This document shows positions 1 through 7,653 of a stretch of DNA of 64,000 nt, piece by piece; position 1 is the first letter of the stretch, and the number at the start of each line of letters is the position of its first letter. The DNA comes from Amycolatopsis sp. NBC_01488 (lineage in GTDB: Bacteria > Actinomycetota > Actinomycetes > Mycobacteriales > Pseudonocardiaceae). The notes beneath the pieces are model-generated. The model searched no databases and was not told the origin of the DNA. It saw only the letters and a program-made list of their open reading frames with translations. The stretch is taken from positions 3,848,001-3,912,000 of the forward strand of contig NZ_CP109434.1 of the NCBI RefSeq assembly GCF_036227105.1. Reading direction: 5' to 3'. The translations under genes and the position numbers were made by a program.

Positions 1-202
1 CCCGACGCTGGTGGTGGCGGGCGAGAACGACACGATCGCCCCGCGGCCGTCGGTCGAGCGGGTCGTGGAGCTGCTGGACAAGGCCCCGGAGGTCCGCTTC
101 AAGACGGCTCCGGGCGGTCACCTGGGCGTCCTGACCGGGCGGAAGGCCCGCGGCACGACGTGGCGCTACCTGGACGAGTTCCTCGACGACCAGATCTCTT
201 GA
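1..202 (+). CDS. alpha/beta hydrolase family protein, C-terminal part
   Basis: Only the last 66 codons are in the window; the start lies upstream. The reading frame opens with PTLVVAGENDTIAP, the usual strand and turn carrying the acidic residue of an alpha/beta hydrolase triad, and continues to GGHLGVLTG, where the His would be the catalytic base. The ending TTWRYLDEFL resembles hydrolases related to polyhydroxyalkanoate synthase in actinomycetes. The fold assignment is fairly safe; the substrate is unknown. It converges on the acyl-CoA dehydrogenase genes across a shared hairpin terminator. Confidence 0.7.
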   Translation, partial: PTLVVAGENDTIAPRPSVERVVELLDKAPEVRFKTAPGGHLGVLTGRKARGTTWRYLDEFLDDQIS

Positions 203-206
203 ACGC

Positions 207-243
207 GCTGAAGGCCACCCCGAGGTCCGGGGTGGCCTTCAGC
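207..243. terminator. bidirectional hairpin terminator between convergent genes
   Basis: A perfect inverted repeat with 16-bp arms (GCTGAAGGCCACCCCG at 207-222 and its complement at 228-243) and a 5-base loop lies in the 45-bp gap between two convergent stop codons. There is no clear U-tract, as is common in actinomycetes. The stem core is shared with the hairpin at 9836-9870. Confidence 0.8.
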
Positions 244-247
244 CGTT

Positions 248-1453
248 TCACTTCAGTTCGGCGGACGACTTCCCGAGGATCCGGCGAGCCACGATGAGCT
301 GCTGAATCTGCTGCGTCCCCTCGAAGATGTCGAGGATCTTCGCGTCCCGAGCCCACTTCTCGAGCAGGGACTCCTCGCCGTAAGCCCCGGTCAGCTCGAC
401 GCACTTCAGCGCGATCTCCACCACCGAACGCCCCGCCTTGGCCTTCGCCATCGACGCCTGCAGCGAGTTCGGCTTGCGGTTGTCCGCCATCCACGCCGAT
501 TCCAGCGTCAGCAGGTACGCCGACTCGTAGTCCGCCTCCAGGCGAAGGAACTCAGCCGCCGCCGCGTGCTGGGAGTTCGCTGGGCGGTCGTAGTCGATCG
601 GGACACCCGCGTCAGCGAGGATCGTCCGCGTCTCGTCCAGCGCCGCCCGTGCGACGCCGATCGCCATCGCCGCCACCAGCGGGCGGGTGTTGTCGAACGT
701 CTGCATGACGCCCGCGAAGCCCTTGGCTGTGTCGATTTCCGGCGTCCCGAGCAGGTTTTCCTTCGGAACGCGGCAGTTCTCGAAGCGCAGCACCGCCGTG
801 TCCGAAGCGCGGATGCCGAGCTTGTGCTCGACACGCACCACCTCGAAGCCCGGCGTGCCCTTCTCCACCACGAACGACTTGATCGCCGCGCGGCCCTTGG
901 ACTTGTCCAGCGTCGCCCACACGACCACCGCGTCCGCGCGCTCGCCCGACGTCACGAAGATCTTCTCGCCGTTGAGGACGTAGTGGTCGCCGTCGAGGCG
1001 GGCTGTCGTGCTGACCGCCGCGGAGTCCGAGCCGAACGCCGGCTCGGTGATCGCCATCGCCGCCCACATGCCGGAGAAGCGCTCGAGCTGCTCGTCCGTC
1101 GCCACCGAGCCGATCGCCGCGTTGCCGAGGCCCTGGCGCGGCATCGACAGCAGCAGGCCGACGTCACCCCAGCACATCTCGATCGTGCCGAGGACGACGT
1201 TCAGGTTGGCGCCGTTGCGGTTGCCCTTCTCGGCGTCGTCGGAGCCGGAGCGGCGGACCCCCGCCGCGCCCGCGCCGCCCTCGCCGGAGGAATTGAGGCC
1301 ATCCAGCAGCGCTGCGAACATGTCCAGCTCGGCCGGGTACGTGTGTTCCGCGCGGTCGTACTTGCGCGAGATCGGCCGGAACACCTCGGCCGCGGCCTGG
1401 TACGCCTGGTTGATCAGCGCGCCGGCCTTCTGGGGAACTTCCAGGTTAATCAT
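248..1453 (-). CDS. acyl-CoA dehydrogenase (FadE23-like)
   Basis: A 401-residue FAD-dependent acyl-CoA dehydrogenase, which would introduce the alpha-beta double bond in an acyl-CoA thioester. Visible family motifs are AITEPAFGSDSAA and VTSGERAD in the middle domain and IFEGTQQIQQLIVAR near the C-terminus, where the Glu is the expected catalytic base. Length and order behind a second, larger ACAD match mycobacterial fadE24-fadE23, but that is inference from memory. It starts 20 bp after the upstream gene and is probably co-transcribed with it. The start region contains a GTTAA-N6-TTAAC inverted repeat. Substrate chain length is not evident. Confidence 0.85.
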   Translation of the reverse strand: MINLEVPQKAGALINQAYQAAAEVFRPISRKYDRAEHTYPAELDMFAALLDGLNSSGEGGAGAAGVRRSGSDDAEKGNRNGANLNVVLGTIEMCWGDVGLLLSMPRQGLGNAAIGSVATDEQLERFSGMWAAMAITEPAFGSDSAAVSTTARLDGDHYVLNGEKIFVTSGERADAVVVWATLDKSKGRAAIKSFVVEKGTPGFEVVRVEHKLGIRASDTAVLRFENCRVPKENLLGTPEIDTAKGFAGVMQTFDNTRPLVAAMAIGVARAALDETRTILADAGVPIDYDRPANSQHAAAAEFLRLEADYESAYLLTLESAWMADNRKPNSLQASMAKAKAGRSVVEIALKCVELTGAYGEESLLEKWARDAKILDIFEGTQQIQQLIVARRILGKSSAELK

Positions 1454-1473
1454 CGTTAACGCCTTTCCGAAGC

Positions 1474-2796
1474 CTAGAGAAGGACGGCGCCTTCCATGAC
1501 GCCGATGGCGCGCAGGTCCCGGTACCAGCGCTCGACGGGGTGCTCCTTCACGAAGCCGTGCCCGCCCAGCAGCTGCACGCCCGCGCTGCCGATCTGCATG
1601 CCCTTGTCCACGGCCAGCTTCCGGGCCAGCGCGACCTCGCGGGCGTAGGACTTGCCCTGCTCCGCGCGTGCTGCCGCGCGCAGCGTGACCAGCCGCAGGC
1701 CCTCCAGCTCGATCGCGATGTCCGCGACGGAGAACGCCACCGCCTGCCGGTGACTGATCGGCTCGCCGAACGCGACGCGCTCGTTGACGTAAGGCACGAC
1801 GTAGTCGAGGACGGCCTTCGCGGTGCCGGCGGCCAGTGCCGCCCAGCCCAGGCGCGAAAGCCGGACGACGTCGGTGAAGACGTCGAGCTTGCCGCCGCCG
1901 AGCAGCGCGCCCGCGGGCAGCGACACCTTCTCCAGGTGCAGCTTGCCGGTCGCGGCGCCGCGCAGGCCCATCGCCGGCTCCGCTTCGATGGTCACCCCGG
2001 CGTTCGACGACTCGACGAGGAACAGCGCCGGGCCGCGGCCTTCGAGGTCGGCCGACACGATGAACAGCTCGGCCTGCGCCGCGCGCGGGACCAGCGACTT
2101 CACGCCGTCGAGCTGGTAGCCCTTGGGCGTGCGACGCGCCTTCGTCTCGGGCTTGAACGGGTCGTACAGTGCCTTCTGCTCTTGCAACGCCAGCGCGGCA
2201 GCGGGCACGTTCTCGCCGACGAACGCGGGCAGGTAGTCGGCCTGCTGCTGCTCGTCGCCCCAGCTGACCAGCGCGGTGCTCACCGCGGACGGCGCGAGCA
2301 CGGCCACGGCCAGGCCGAGGTCCCCGTGCGCGAGCGCTTCCGCGACGAGCGCGTTGGTGACGACCGAGCGTTCGGTGCCGACGCCGCCGAGCTCCTCGGG
2401 GATGCCGACCAGGCTGATGCCCAGCTCGGCGGCCCTGGCCAGCAGGCCTTCGGGTGCCTCGAGCTTGGCGTCGGCGTCCGCGGCGGCCGGGCGCAGCTGC
2501 TCGGCGGCGAACTCGGTCACCGTCTCGACGATGAGCTGCTGGTCCTCGCTCGGCGTGAGGTCGAACAGCCCGGTGTCGGGGGACGGCGCGAGCCGGGCGG
2601 GCTTGCCCAGCTTCTGCACCGACTTGAACGACCGGGTCGCCGCGCCGGCGACGCGGAAGCCGTTGCGCGTTCCCGCGGTGACCAGGCCTTCGATGGGCTT
2701 GCGCAGCCCTGCCCGATCGACGACCTTGCTCCCGGCCAGCCGGGTCAGCGCGGAAAGGCCCCAGCCCATCGCGTCCCGTTTTCTTGGCGCAGCCAT
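1474..2796 (-). CDS. acyl-CoA dehydrogenase (FadE24-like)
   Basis: A 440-residue acyl-CoA dehydrogenase homologue, first gene of a two-gene unit with the 401-residue ACAD. It has a basic N-terminal extension of about 70 residues before the ACAD N-terminal helical domain (LTPSEDQQLIVETVTEFAAE), then the beta domain and a C-terminal helical domain ending in GVMEGAVLL. The start at 2796 is preferred over the ATG at 2808 because GGAGG lies 5 bases upstream of it. Adjacent unequal ACAD genes often encode alpha2beta2 enzymes in actinobacteria, so a heteromeric enzyme is plausible but not shown. Two similar palindromes lie upstream. Confidence 0.85.
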   Translation of the reverse strand: MAAPRKRDAMGWGLSALTRLAGSKVVDRAGLRKPIEGLVTAGTRNGFRVAGAATRSFKSVQKLGKPARLAPSPDTGLFDLTPSEDQQLIVETVTEFAAEQLRPAAADADAKLEAPEGLLARAAELGISLVGIPEELGGVGTERSVVTNALVAEALAHGDLGLAVAVLAPSAVSTALVSWGDEQQQADYLPAFVGENVPAAALALQEQKALYDPFKPETKARRTPKGYQLDGVKSLVPRAAQAELFIVSADLEGRGPALFLVESSNAGVTIEAEPAMGLRGAATGKLHLEKVSLPAGALLGGGKLDVFTDVVRLSRLGWAALAAGTAKAVLDYVVPYVNERVAFGEPISHRQAVAFSVADIAIELEGLRLVTLRAAARAEQGKSYAREVALARKLAVDKGMQIGSAGVQLLGGHGFVKEHPVERWYRDLRAIGVMEGAVLL

Positions 2797-2814
2797 GTGG
2801 CCCTCCATCCGTTA

Positions 2815-2830
2815 CCTACTCGTGAGTAGG
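2815..2830. promoter_or_regulatory. palindromic operator candidate upstream of the fadE pair
   Basis: CCTACTC-GT-GAGTAGG is a perfect 7-bp inverted repeat lying 18 bp upstream of the fadE24-like start, in the position expected for a TetR-type repressor site. A related palindrome lies 33 bp further upstream. Confidence 0.5.
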
Positions 2831-2863
2831 TTAACGCGGGAGGCGACGCGGCGCCAGTGTGGG

Positions 2864-2879
2864 CTCACTTACGAGTGAG
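2864..2879. promoter_or_regulatory. second palindrome upstream of the fadE pair
   Basis: CTCACT-TACG-AGTGAG is a perfect 6-bp inverted repeat. Read on the minus strand it shares the core ACTCGT-AGT with the palindrome at 2815-2830, suggesting two sites for one regulator. It overlaps the stop codon of the LtrA gene at 2869. Confidence 0.4.
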
Positions 2880-4074
2880 TGCGGTGGACCTCCTGGCGCC
2901 AGCGGGCGAACGTGACTCGCTCGAAGCCGATCAGGCCGAGCACCAGACCGGCGACGACCAGCAGTAGCGCGGCGGCGGGCACGTGCTCCAGCAACGGCGT
3001 CGCCGCGACCACCAGGATCGCGACGACCAGCCGCTGGACGTTCCAGCTGCCGAGGTTGCGCTTGCGCAGGGAGCTCAGCGCGACCAGGTAGAGCGCGAGG
3101 CCACCGGTCAGCGTCCAGATCGGCACGCCGTGCAGGGCTTCGCCGGGCGAGTGGTGCTCGGTGTCGGCGATGTACAGGAAGGCTTTCTTCAGGCCGAGCG
3201 CGACGAGCACGATCCCGGCGATCAGCGGCAGGTGCAGGAACGTGTAGGAGTCGGTGGCGAGCTTCGTGCGCTCGATGCCGGTGGCCCGGGTCAGCCGGTG
3301 CTCGGAGACGCGCGCGACGACGTCGAAGTACGTCCACCACATCCCGGCGGCCAGCGCGAGCCCGCACACGGCGGCGCCCGCGACCAGCCACGACATCGGC
3401 AGCGGCCCGATCCCGATGCCGATCGCGACGATCGACTCCCCGAGCGCGATGATCACGATCAGCCCGAACCGCTCGGCGAAGTGCGCGGGCGAGTTCAGCC
3501 GCCAGCCCTCGGGCCCGCTGAGGTAGACGTTGAGGTAGTCGGCCAGCAGCGCGACGACCCACAGGCCCAGCTGCCACGGCCCGCTGAGCGCGGTGCTGAC
3601 GCCCAGCAGCACGACGCTCGGCAGCAACCCGGCGAACATCTTGAGCAGAACGCGCCGCAACCCGGGATCGTGCCGCGCGGCGCCGAGGTAGGCGACGAGG
3701 TGCAGCAGCCGCACGAGCGCGTAGCAGACGACGAACAGCACCGGCGCGAACAACCCGCCGGGATGGTCGACGAAGGCCTCGGGAATGGTGAGCGAAACGA
3801 GGAACATCACGGCCATGGCCCCGAACATCGCCAGCCGCGCGATCCCGTGGTCGACGTGGATGGTGTTCCCGAGCCAGGCATAGCTGCACCAGCACCACCA
3901 CAGGACGGCGAGCATGGCCAGCCCCTGCCCGACCCCGACGGGGCTCAGGTGGTCGGCCATCAACTGGGTGGTCTGGGTGATGGCGTAGACGAAGACCAGG
4001 TCGAAGAAGAGCTCGATGGTGGAGACGCGGTGGTCCTCATCCGCGCTCACCAGGTGCAGGCGTCTCGTGGGCAC
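2869..4074 (-). CDS. LtrA family (low temperature requirement A) membrane protein
   Basis: A 401-residue polytopic membrane protein. The N-terminus ELFFDLVFVYAITQ is the signature of the bacterial LtrA family, and many hydrophobic segments follow, with a conserved GESIVAIGIG segment near the middle. The family is named from a cold-sensitive Listeria mutant; its molecular function is not established. The GTG start at 4074 gives the usual short N-terminus. It is divergent from the EAD2 gene and lies upstream of the fadE pair, from which the palindromes at 2815-2879 separate it. Confidence 0.85.
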   Translation of the reverse strand: MPTRRLHLVSADEDHRVSTIELFFDLVFVYAITQTTQLMADHLSPVGVGQGLAMLAVLWWCWCSYAWLGNTIHVDHGIARLAMFGAMAVMFLVSLTIPEAFVDHPGGLFAPVLFVVCYALVRLLHLVAYLGAARHDPGLRRVLLKMFAGLLPSVVLLGVSTALSGPWQLGLWVVALLADYLNVYLSGPEGWRLNSPAHFAERFGLIVIIALGESIVAIGIGIGPLPMSWLVAGAAVCGLALAAGMWWTYFDVVARVSEHRLTRATGIERTKLATDSYTFLHLPLIAGIVLVALGLKKAFLYIADTEHHSPGEALHGVPIWTLTGGLALYLVALSSLRKRNLGSWNVQRLVVAILVVAATPLLEHVPAAALLLVVAGLVLGLIGFERVTFARWRQEVHRTHS

Positions 4075-4191
4075 GCCGAATTATGGACGAAACAAGGACA
4101 ACGAGGTCCGGTTTCCCGGTCACGCCCTGCGCGAACATGGCCGAGCGTGCATGGGTCTGGGACACTGGGCAACGGGACGTGGGGAGGTGCC

Positions 4192-5088
4192 GTGCACTCG
4201 GTTTCGGCTGCGCACCACAGGACGATCATGGCCGTCGACATCGCCGGCTACAACAACCCGAGCCGCACGATGGCGCACCTGCGCGAGGTGCACGAGGGAC
4301 TCTGGTCGGTGCTCAAGGGCAGCTTCGCCGAGACGGGCGTCCCGTGGGACGTCTGCTTCGTGGAGAACACCGGCGACGGCGCGATGATCCTGCTCCCGCC
4401 GGAAATCGCGAAGGCGGACCTCGTCGCGCAGCTGCCCGAGCGCCTGCACGCCGAACTTCGCCGCTACAACGCGGTGCATTCCGAGCCGGCGCGGATCCAG
4501 CTGCGGGTCGCCTTGAACGCCGGCGAAGTGCAACGGGGCGGTCAGGGTGCGGTCGGCAAGGCCATCAGCGCCACGTTCCGCGTCCTCGACGCGCCCGCGG
4601 CGAAGGCCGCGCAGAAGGCCACCGGAGCGGACCTGGCCCTGTTGGCGTCCGACACGTTCTACCACGACGTCGTGGCCGAAGACCCGGCCGCGGCCGCCGG
4701 CGACTACGCGCGAATCCCGGTGTCCGTCAAGGAAACCAGCACGGTCGCGTGGTTGCGGTTGCTGGGCGTCCCCAAGGAACGCCCGCAAACGCCCAGTGCA
4801 TCGGTGCCCGACTTCACCGCGCTCGTCGAAGCGCTCATGGACGTCCAGTGCGTCCGCAACAGCGACAGCCGGCGGCTGCTGCTGGAAATGTTCCCCCGCC
4901 GGGAGATCGCGTCGCAGGTCTCGTACTACCCGCAAGACCGGCTGCACGTGATCGCGCTGGCGACAACCTGCCTCCGCTTCGCGGGTGGCCTCCGGTGCCT
5001 GCTCGACGTCGTGCTGACGATCGATCCCCATTCCCCGGAGGTCGCGCGGCTGGCCGAGGTGATCGATCGGTGGCCGGAGGACCACTGA
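4192..5088 (+). CDS. nucleotide-cyclase-like domain fused to effector-associated domain 2 (EAD2)
   Basis: A 298-residue two-domain protein. The N-terminal half resembles class III nucleotide cyclases: MAVDIAGY supplies a first metal-binding Asp (residue 16) and NTGDGAM a second (near 62), while GKAISATFRVLD matches the segment holding the transition-state Asn and Arg, with Ser in place of Asn. Residues from about 206 on (DFTALVEALMDV, LHVIALATTCL, GGLRCLLDVV) fit EAD2, an adaptor helical domain of actinobacterial NTPase-driven conflict systems. The start is the GTG behind GGGGAGG. No EAD2-bearing effector partner is adjacent. Cyclase activity is uncertain. Confidence 0.75.
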   Translation: MHSVSAAHHRTIMAVDIAGYNNPSRTMAHLREVHEGLWSVLKGSFAETGVPWDVCFVENTGDGAMILLPPEIAKADLVAQLPERLHAELRRYNAVHSEPARIQLRVALNAGEVQRGGQGAVGKAISATFRVLDAPAAKAAQKATGADLALLASDTFYHDVVAEDPAAAAGDYARIPVSVKETSTVAWLRLLGVPKERPQTPSASVPDFTALVEALMDVQCVRNSDSRRLLLEMFPRREIASQVSYYPQDRLHVIALATTCLRFAGGLRCLLDVVLTIDPHSPEVARLAEVIDRWPEDH

Positions 5089-5095
5089 CCCGCGC

Positions 5096-6274
5096 TCAGG
5101 CGACGCCGAGCACCGTGTGCAGCAACGTCGTCAGCTCGGCTTCGAAGTTCGGCCGCGCTGCCACCCGGCGGGTCCGGGCCAGGTCGTTAGCGATCGTTAA
5201 CGCCGCGTGCACCGTGATTTTCGCTTCGCGCGGTGGCAGCTCGGGGCGGACCGTCGACAGCAGCGTCACCCACTGGGCCACGTAATCCCGTTGGATCCGC
5301 AGCAAATCCGCCTTGTCGCGGTCCGGCATCGTCACGCGGTCCGCCGAGAACGACACCAGCAGCTCCGGCGTGTGCAGGATCGTGTGCACGTACGACGCCG
5401 CCAAGCGACGCAGTGCGGACACTTCGTCCGGTGCCTGCAGCGCACGCTCCGCCGCCAATGCCAGCCTGTCCGCGGCGCGGTGTCCGATTGCCACCATCAG
5501 CGCTGCCTTGCTCGGGAAGTGGCGGTACACACTCGGGCCCGCGATACCCGCCGCCGCGCCGATGTCCTCCATGCTCACGTCGTGGAAGCCGCGCTGGGCG
5601 AACAGCCCTGTTGCCGCCGCCAGGACCTGCTCGCGGCGGGACGGCGTGCCGAGGCTCACCGCCGGCGCCGAAGGCGGTGAAGAGGGCGACGGGAGTGTGG
5701 TGTTGAGCACATCGAGGGCCAGTTCGACCAGGAGCGCGGCGAAGCGGCGGCGCGCCACTGCCGTGTGGTGCACCGACACGCTGCCGAACACCGACAGCGC
5801 CGCCCAGCAGAGCAGTTCCGCGTCCTCCGCGTGCAGTTCCGCGCGCCGCACGAGCAGCGCCTTCGACCACGCCGTCAACGCCAACATCGAGCGGCGGGCG
5901 ATCTCGCGCTGGTCCTCCTTCGGGAGATGACGTCCTTCCCAGCGCCACAGCGCGGCGATCTCCCGGCGCTCGACGGCTTGCGTGGCCAGCAGACCCAGGA
6001 GGGATTCCAGCTGGTCGGCGGGCAAAACGGAGTCCGACAGCGCCTCCGCCGTCGCCGCTTCCATGTCCTCGAAGCCGCTCAGGACGACGTACGCCAGAAT
6101 CGCCTGCTTGTCCGCGAAGTGCCGGTACAGCGCCGGCCCGGTGACGCCGGCGGCGTCCGCGATGTCCTTGATACCGACGCCGGGGAAGCCGCGGGCGCGG
6201 AACAGCTCCGCTGCCACCGCGGCCAGCTGGGCCTTGCGGTCGCGGGGGCGCGTGCTGCGTTCGACGTCGGTCAT
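5096..6274 (-). CDS. tandem-TetR transcriptional regulator (two HTH halves in one chain)
   Basis: A 392-residue protein made of two complete TetR-like halves. The first HTH (AAELFRARGFPGVGIKDIAD, then YRHFADKQAIL) lies in the first 60 residues. The second (TGLFAQRGFHDVSMEDIGAA, then YRHFPSKAALM) begins near residue 215. This is the architecture of mycobacterial Mce3R, a lipid-metabolism regulator, rather than of ordinary 200-residue TetR dimers. It is divergent from fadA-fadB, and a palindrome overlaps the fadA promoter, so control of fadAB is a reasonable inference. An ATG further upstream at 6355 is open but lacks TetR-like sequence. It converges with the EAD2 gene, 7 bp apart. Confidence 0.85.
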   Translation of the reverse strand: MTDVERSTRPRDRKAQLAAVAAELFRARGFPGVGIKDIADAAGVTGPALYRHFADKQAILAYVVLSGFEDMEAATAEALSDSVLPADQLESLLGLLATQAVERREIAALWRWEGRHLPKEDQREIARRSMLALTAWSKALLVRRAELHAEDAELLCWAALSVFGSVSVHHTAVARRRFAALLVELALDVLNTTLPSPSSPPSAPAVSLGTPSRREQVLAAATGLFAQRGFHDVSMEDIGAAAGIAGPSVYRHFPSKAALMVAIGHRAADRLALAAERALQAPDEVSALRRLAASYVHTILHTPELLVSFSADRVTMPDRDKADLLRIQRDYVAQWVTLLSTVRPELPPREAKITVHAALTIANDLARTRRVAARPNFEAELTTLLHTVLGVA

Positions 6275-6315
6275 GGTGAGTCGACGATAGCGGCTAACGG
6301 CACACCCGCAACCCA

Positions 6316-6357
6316 TTGACACCTTGGGGTTATCCGGCGATATGTTAATGGCCATTA
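6316..6357 (+). promoter_or_regulatory. fadAB promoter with overlapping operator
   Basis: TTGACA (6316-6321), 19 bases, then TATGTT (6341-6346) form a plausible sigma-70 promoter for fadA. The perfect 12-bp palindrome TAATGGCCATTA (6346-6357) starts at the last base of the -10. The half-site GGCTAAYGG occurs there on the minus strand (6352-6360) and again at 6292-6300 on the plus strand, next to the divergent regulator gene. This looks like repressor control and autoregulation by the tandem TetR. Confidence 0.55.
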
Positions 6358-6433
6358 GCCCTACTGGCCGGTACCATCGGCTGCGACACGGCTAGGAACG
6401 AAGACGTCCCACCCGCTCGCGAGGAGTTGTTCT

Positions 6434-7645
6434 GTGAGTAGCGAGGCCTACATCTACGAGGCGATCCGCACGCCTCGCGGCAAGAACAAGGGCGGTGCCC
6501 TGCACGGCACCAAGCCGGTCGACCTGGTGGTCGGCCTGATCGAAGAGCTCAAGGTCCGCCACCCGAACCTCGACCCCGCGGTGATCGACGACGTCGTACT
6601 CGGCGTGGTCTCCCCCGTCGGCGAGCAGGGCGCGGTCATCGCGCGCACCGCCGCGCTGAACGCCGGTCTCCCCGAGACCGTCGCCGGCGTGCAGCTCAAC
6701 CGCTTCTGCGCCTCCGGCCTGGAAGCCACCAACACCGCCGCGCAGAAGGTCCGCTCCGGCTGGGACAACCTGATCATCGCCGGCGGCGTCGAGTCGATGT
6801 CGCGCGTGCCGATGGGCTCCGACGGCGGCGCGCTGTTCATGGACCCGGCCACCGCGTACGACAACTACATCGTCCCGCAGGGCACCGGCGCCGACCTGAT
6901 CGCGACCATCGAGGGCTTCTCCCGCGAGGACGTCGACCGCTGGGCCGTCCGCTCGCAGGACCGCGCCGAGGCGGCTTGGTCCGGCGGCTACTTCGCCAAG
7001 TCCGTCGTCCCGGTCAAGGACATCAACGGCGTGACCGTGCTGGACCACGACGAGCACCGCCGTCCCGGCTCCACCGTCGAGGGCCTCGGCAAGCTCAAGC
7101 CCGCCTTCGCCGGCATCGGCGAGCTGGGCGGCTTCGACGCCGTGGCGCTGCAGAAGTACCACTCGGTCGAGAAGATCAACCACGTCCACACCGGCGGCAA
7201 CTCCTCCGGCATCGTCGACGGCGCCGCGCTGGTGCTGGTCGGCTCCGAGCAGATCGGCAAGACCTTCGGGCTGACGCCGCGCGCCCGGATCGTGGCGACG
7301 GCGTCGATCGGCTCCGAGCCGACGATCATGCTCACCGGCCCCACCCCGGCTACCGAGAAAGTGCTGAAGACCGCGGGCCTCAAGCCCGAGGACATCGACC
7401 TGTGGGAGCTCAACGAGGCGTTCGCGTCCGTCGTGCTCAAGTGGATCAAGGACCTGCACCTCGACGAGGAGAAGGTCAACGTCAACGGCGGCGCGATCGC
7501 CATGGGCCACCCGCTCGGCGCCACCGGCGCGATGCTGGTCGGCACCGTGGTCGACGAGCTCGAACGCCGCCAGGCGCGCCGCGCCCTGGTGACCCTGTGC
7601 ATCGGCGGCGGCATGGGCGTCGCCACCATCATCGAGCGGGTGTGA
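6434..7645 (+). CDS. fadA: acetyl-CoA C-acetyltransferase (thiolase), FadA
   Basis: A 403-residue thiolase, cleaving 3-ketoacyl-CoA to acetyl-CoA in beta-oxidation. The acylated Cys is in [10 protein letters not shown] (Cys92), the C-terminal catalytic motifs are [15 protein letters not shown] and CIGGGMG, and [12 protein letters not shown] is present. The GTG start follows GAGGAG by 7 bases. It is the first gene of the fadA-fadB unit, 8 bp from fadB. Length and order match the FadA subunit of the mycobacterial trifunctional enzyme. It is expressed from the promoter at 6316-6346 facing the tandem TetR. Confidence 0.95.
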   Translation: MSSEAYIYEAIRTPRGKNKGGALHGTKPVDLVVGLIEELKVRHPNLDPAVIDDVVLGVVSPVGEQGAVIARTAALNAGLPETVAGVQLNRFCASGLEATNTAAQKVRSGWDNLIIAGGVESMSRVPMGSDGGALFMDPATAYDNYIVPQGTGADLIATIEGFSREDVDRWAVRSQDRAEAAWSGGYFAKSVVPVKDINGVTVLDHDEHRRPGSTVEGLGKLKPAFAGIGELGGFDAVALQKYHSVEKINHVHTGGNSSGIVDGAALVLVGSEQIGKTFGLTPRARIVATASIGSEPTIMLTGPTPATEKVLKTAGLKPEDIDLWELNEAFASVVLKWIKDLHLDEEKVNVNGGAIAMGHPLGATGAMLVGTVVDELERRQARRALVTLCIGGGMGVATIIERV

Positions 7646-7653
7646 GGACTCCA

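Noticed and set aside
2983..4191. N-terminal extension of the EAD2 gene
   Set aside because: The open frame continues upstream only as the antisense of the LtrA gene; the GTG at 4192 has a good ribosome site.
5187..5200. TTAGCGATCGTTAA as an operator
   Set aside because: It is inside the coding part of the TetR gene far from any promoter; noted only as a word similar to the fadE23-like start region.
6275..6355. 27-residue N-terminal extension of the tandem TetR
   Set aside because: It would cover the fadA promoter and palindrome and is not TetR-like; the start at 6274 fits the family.
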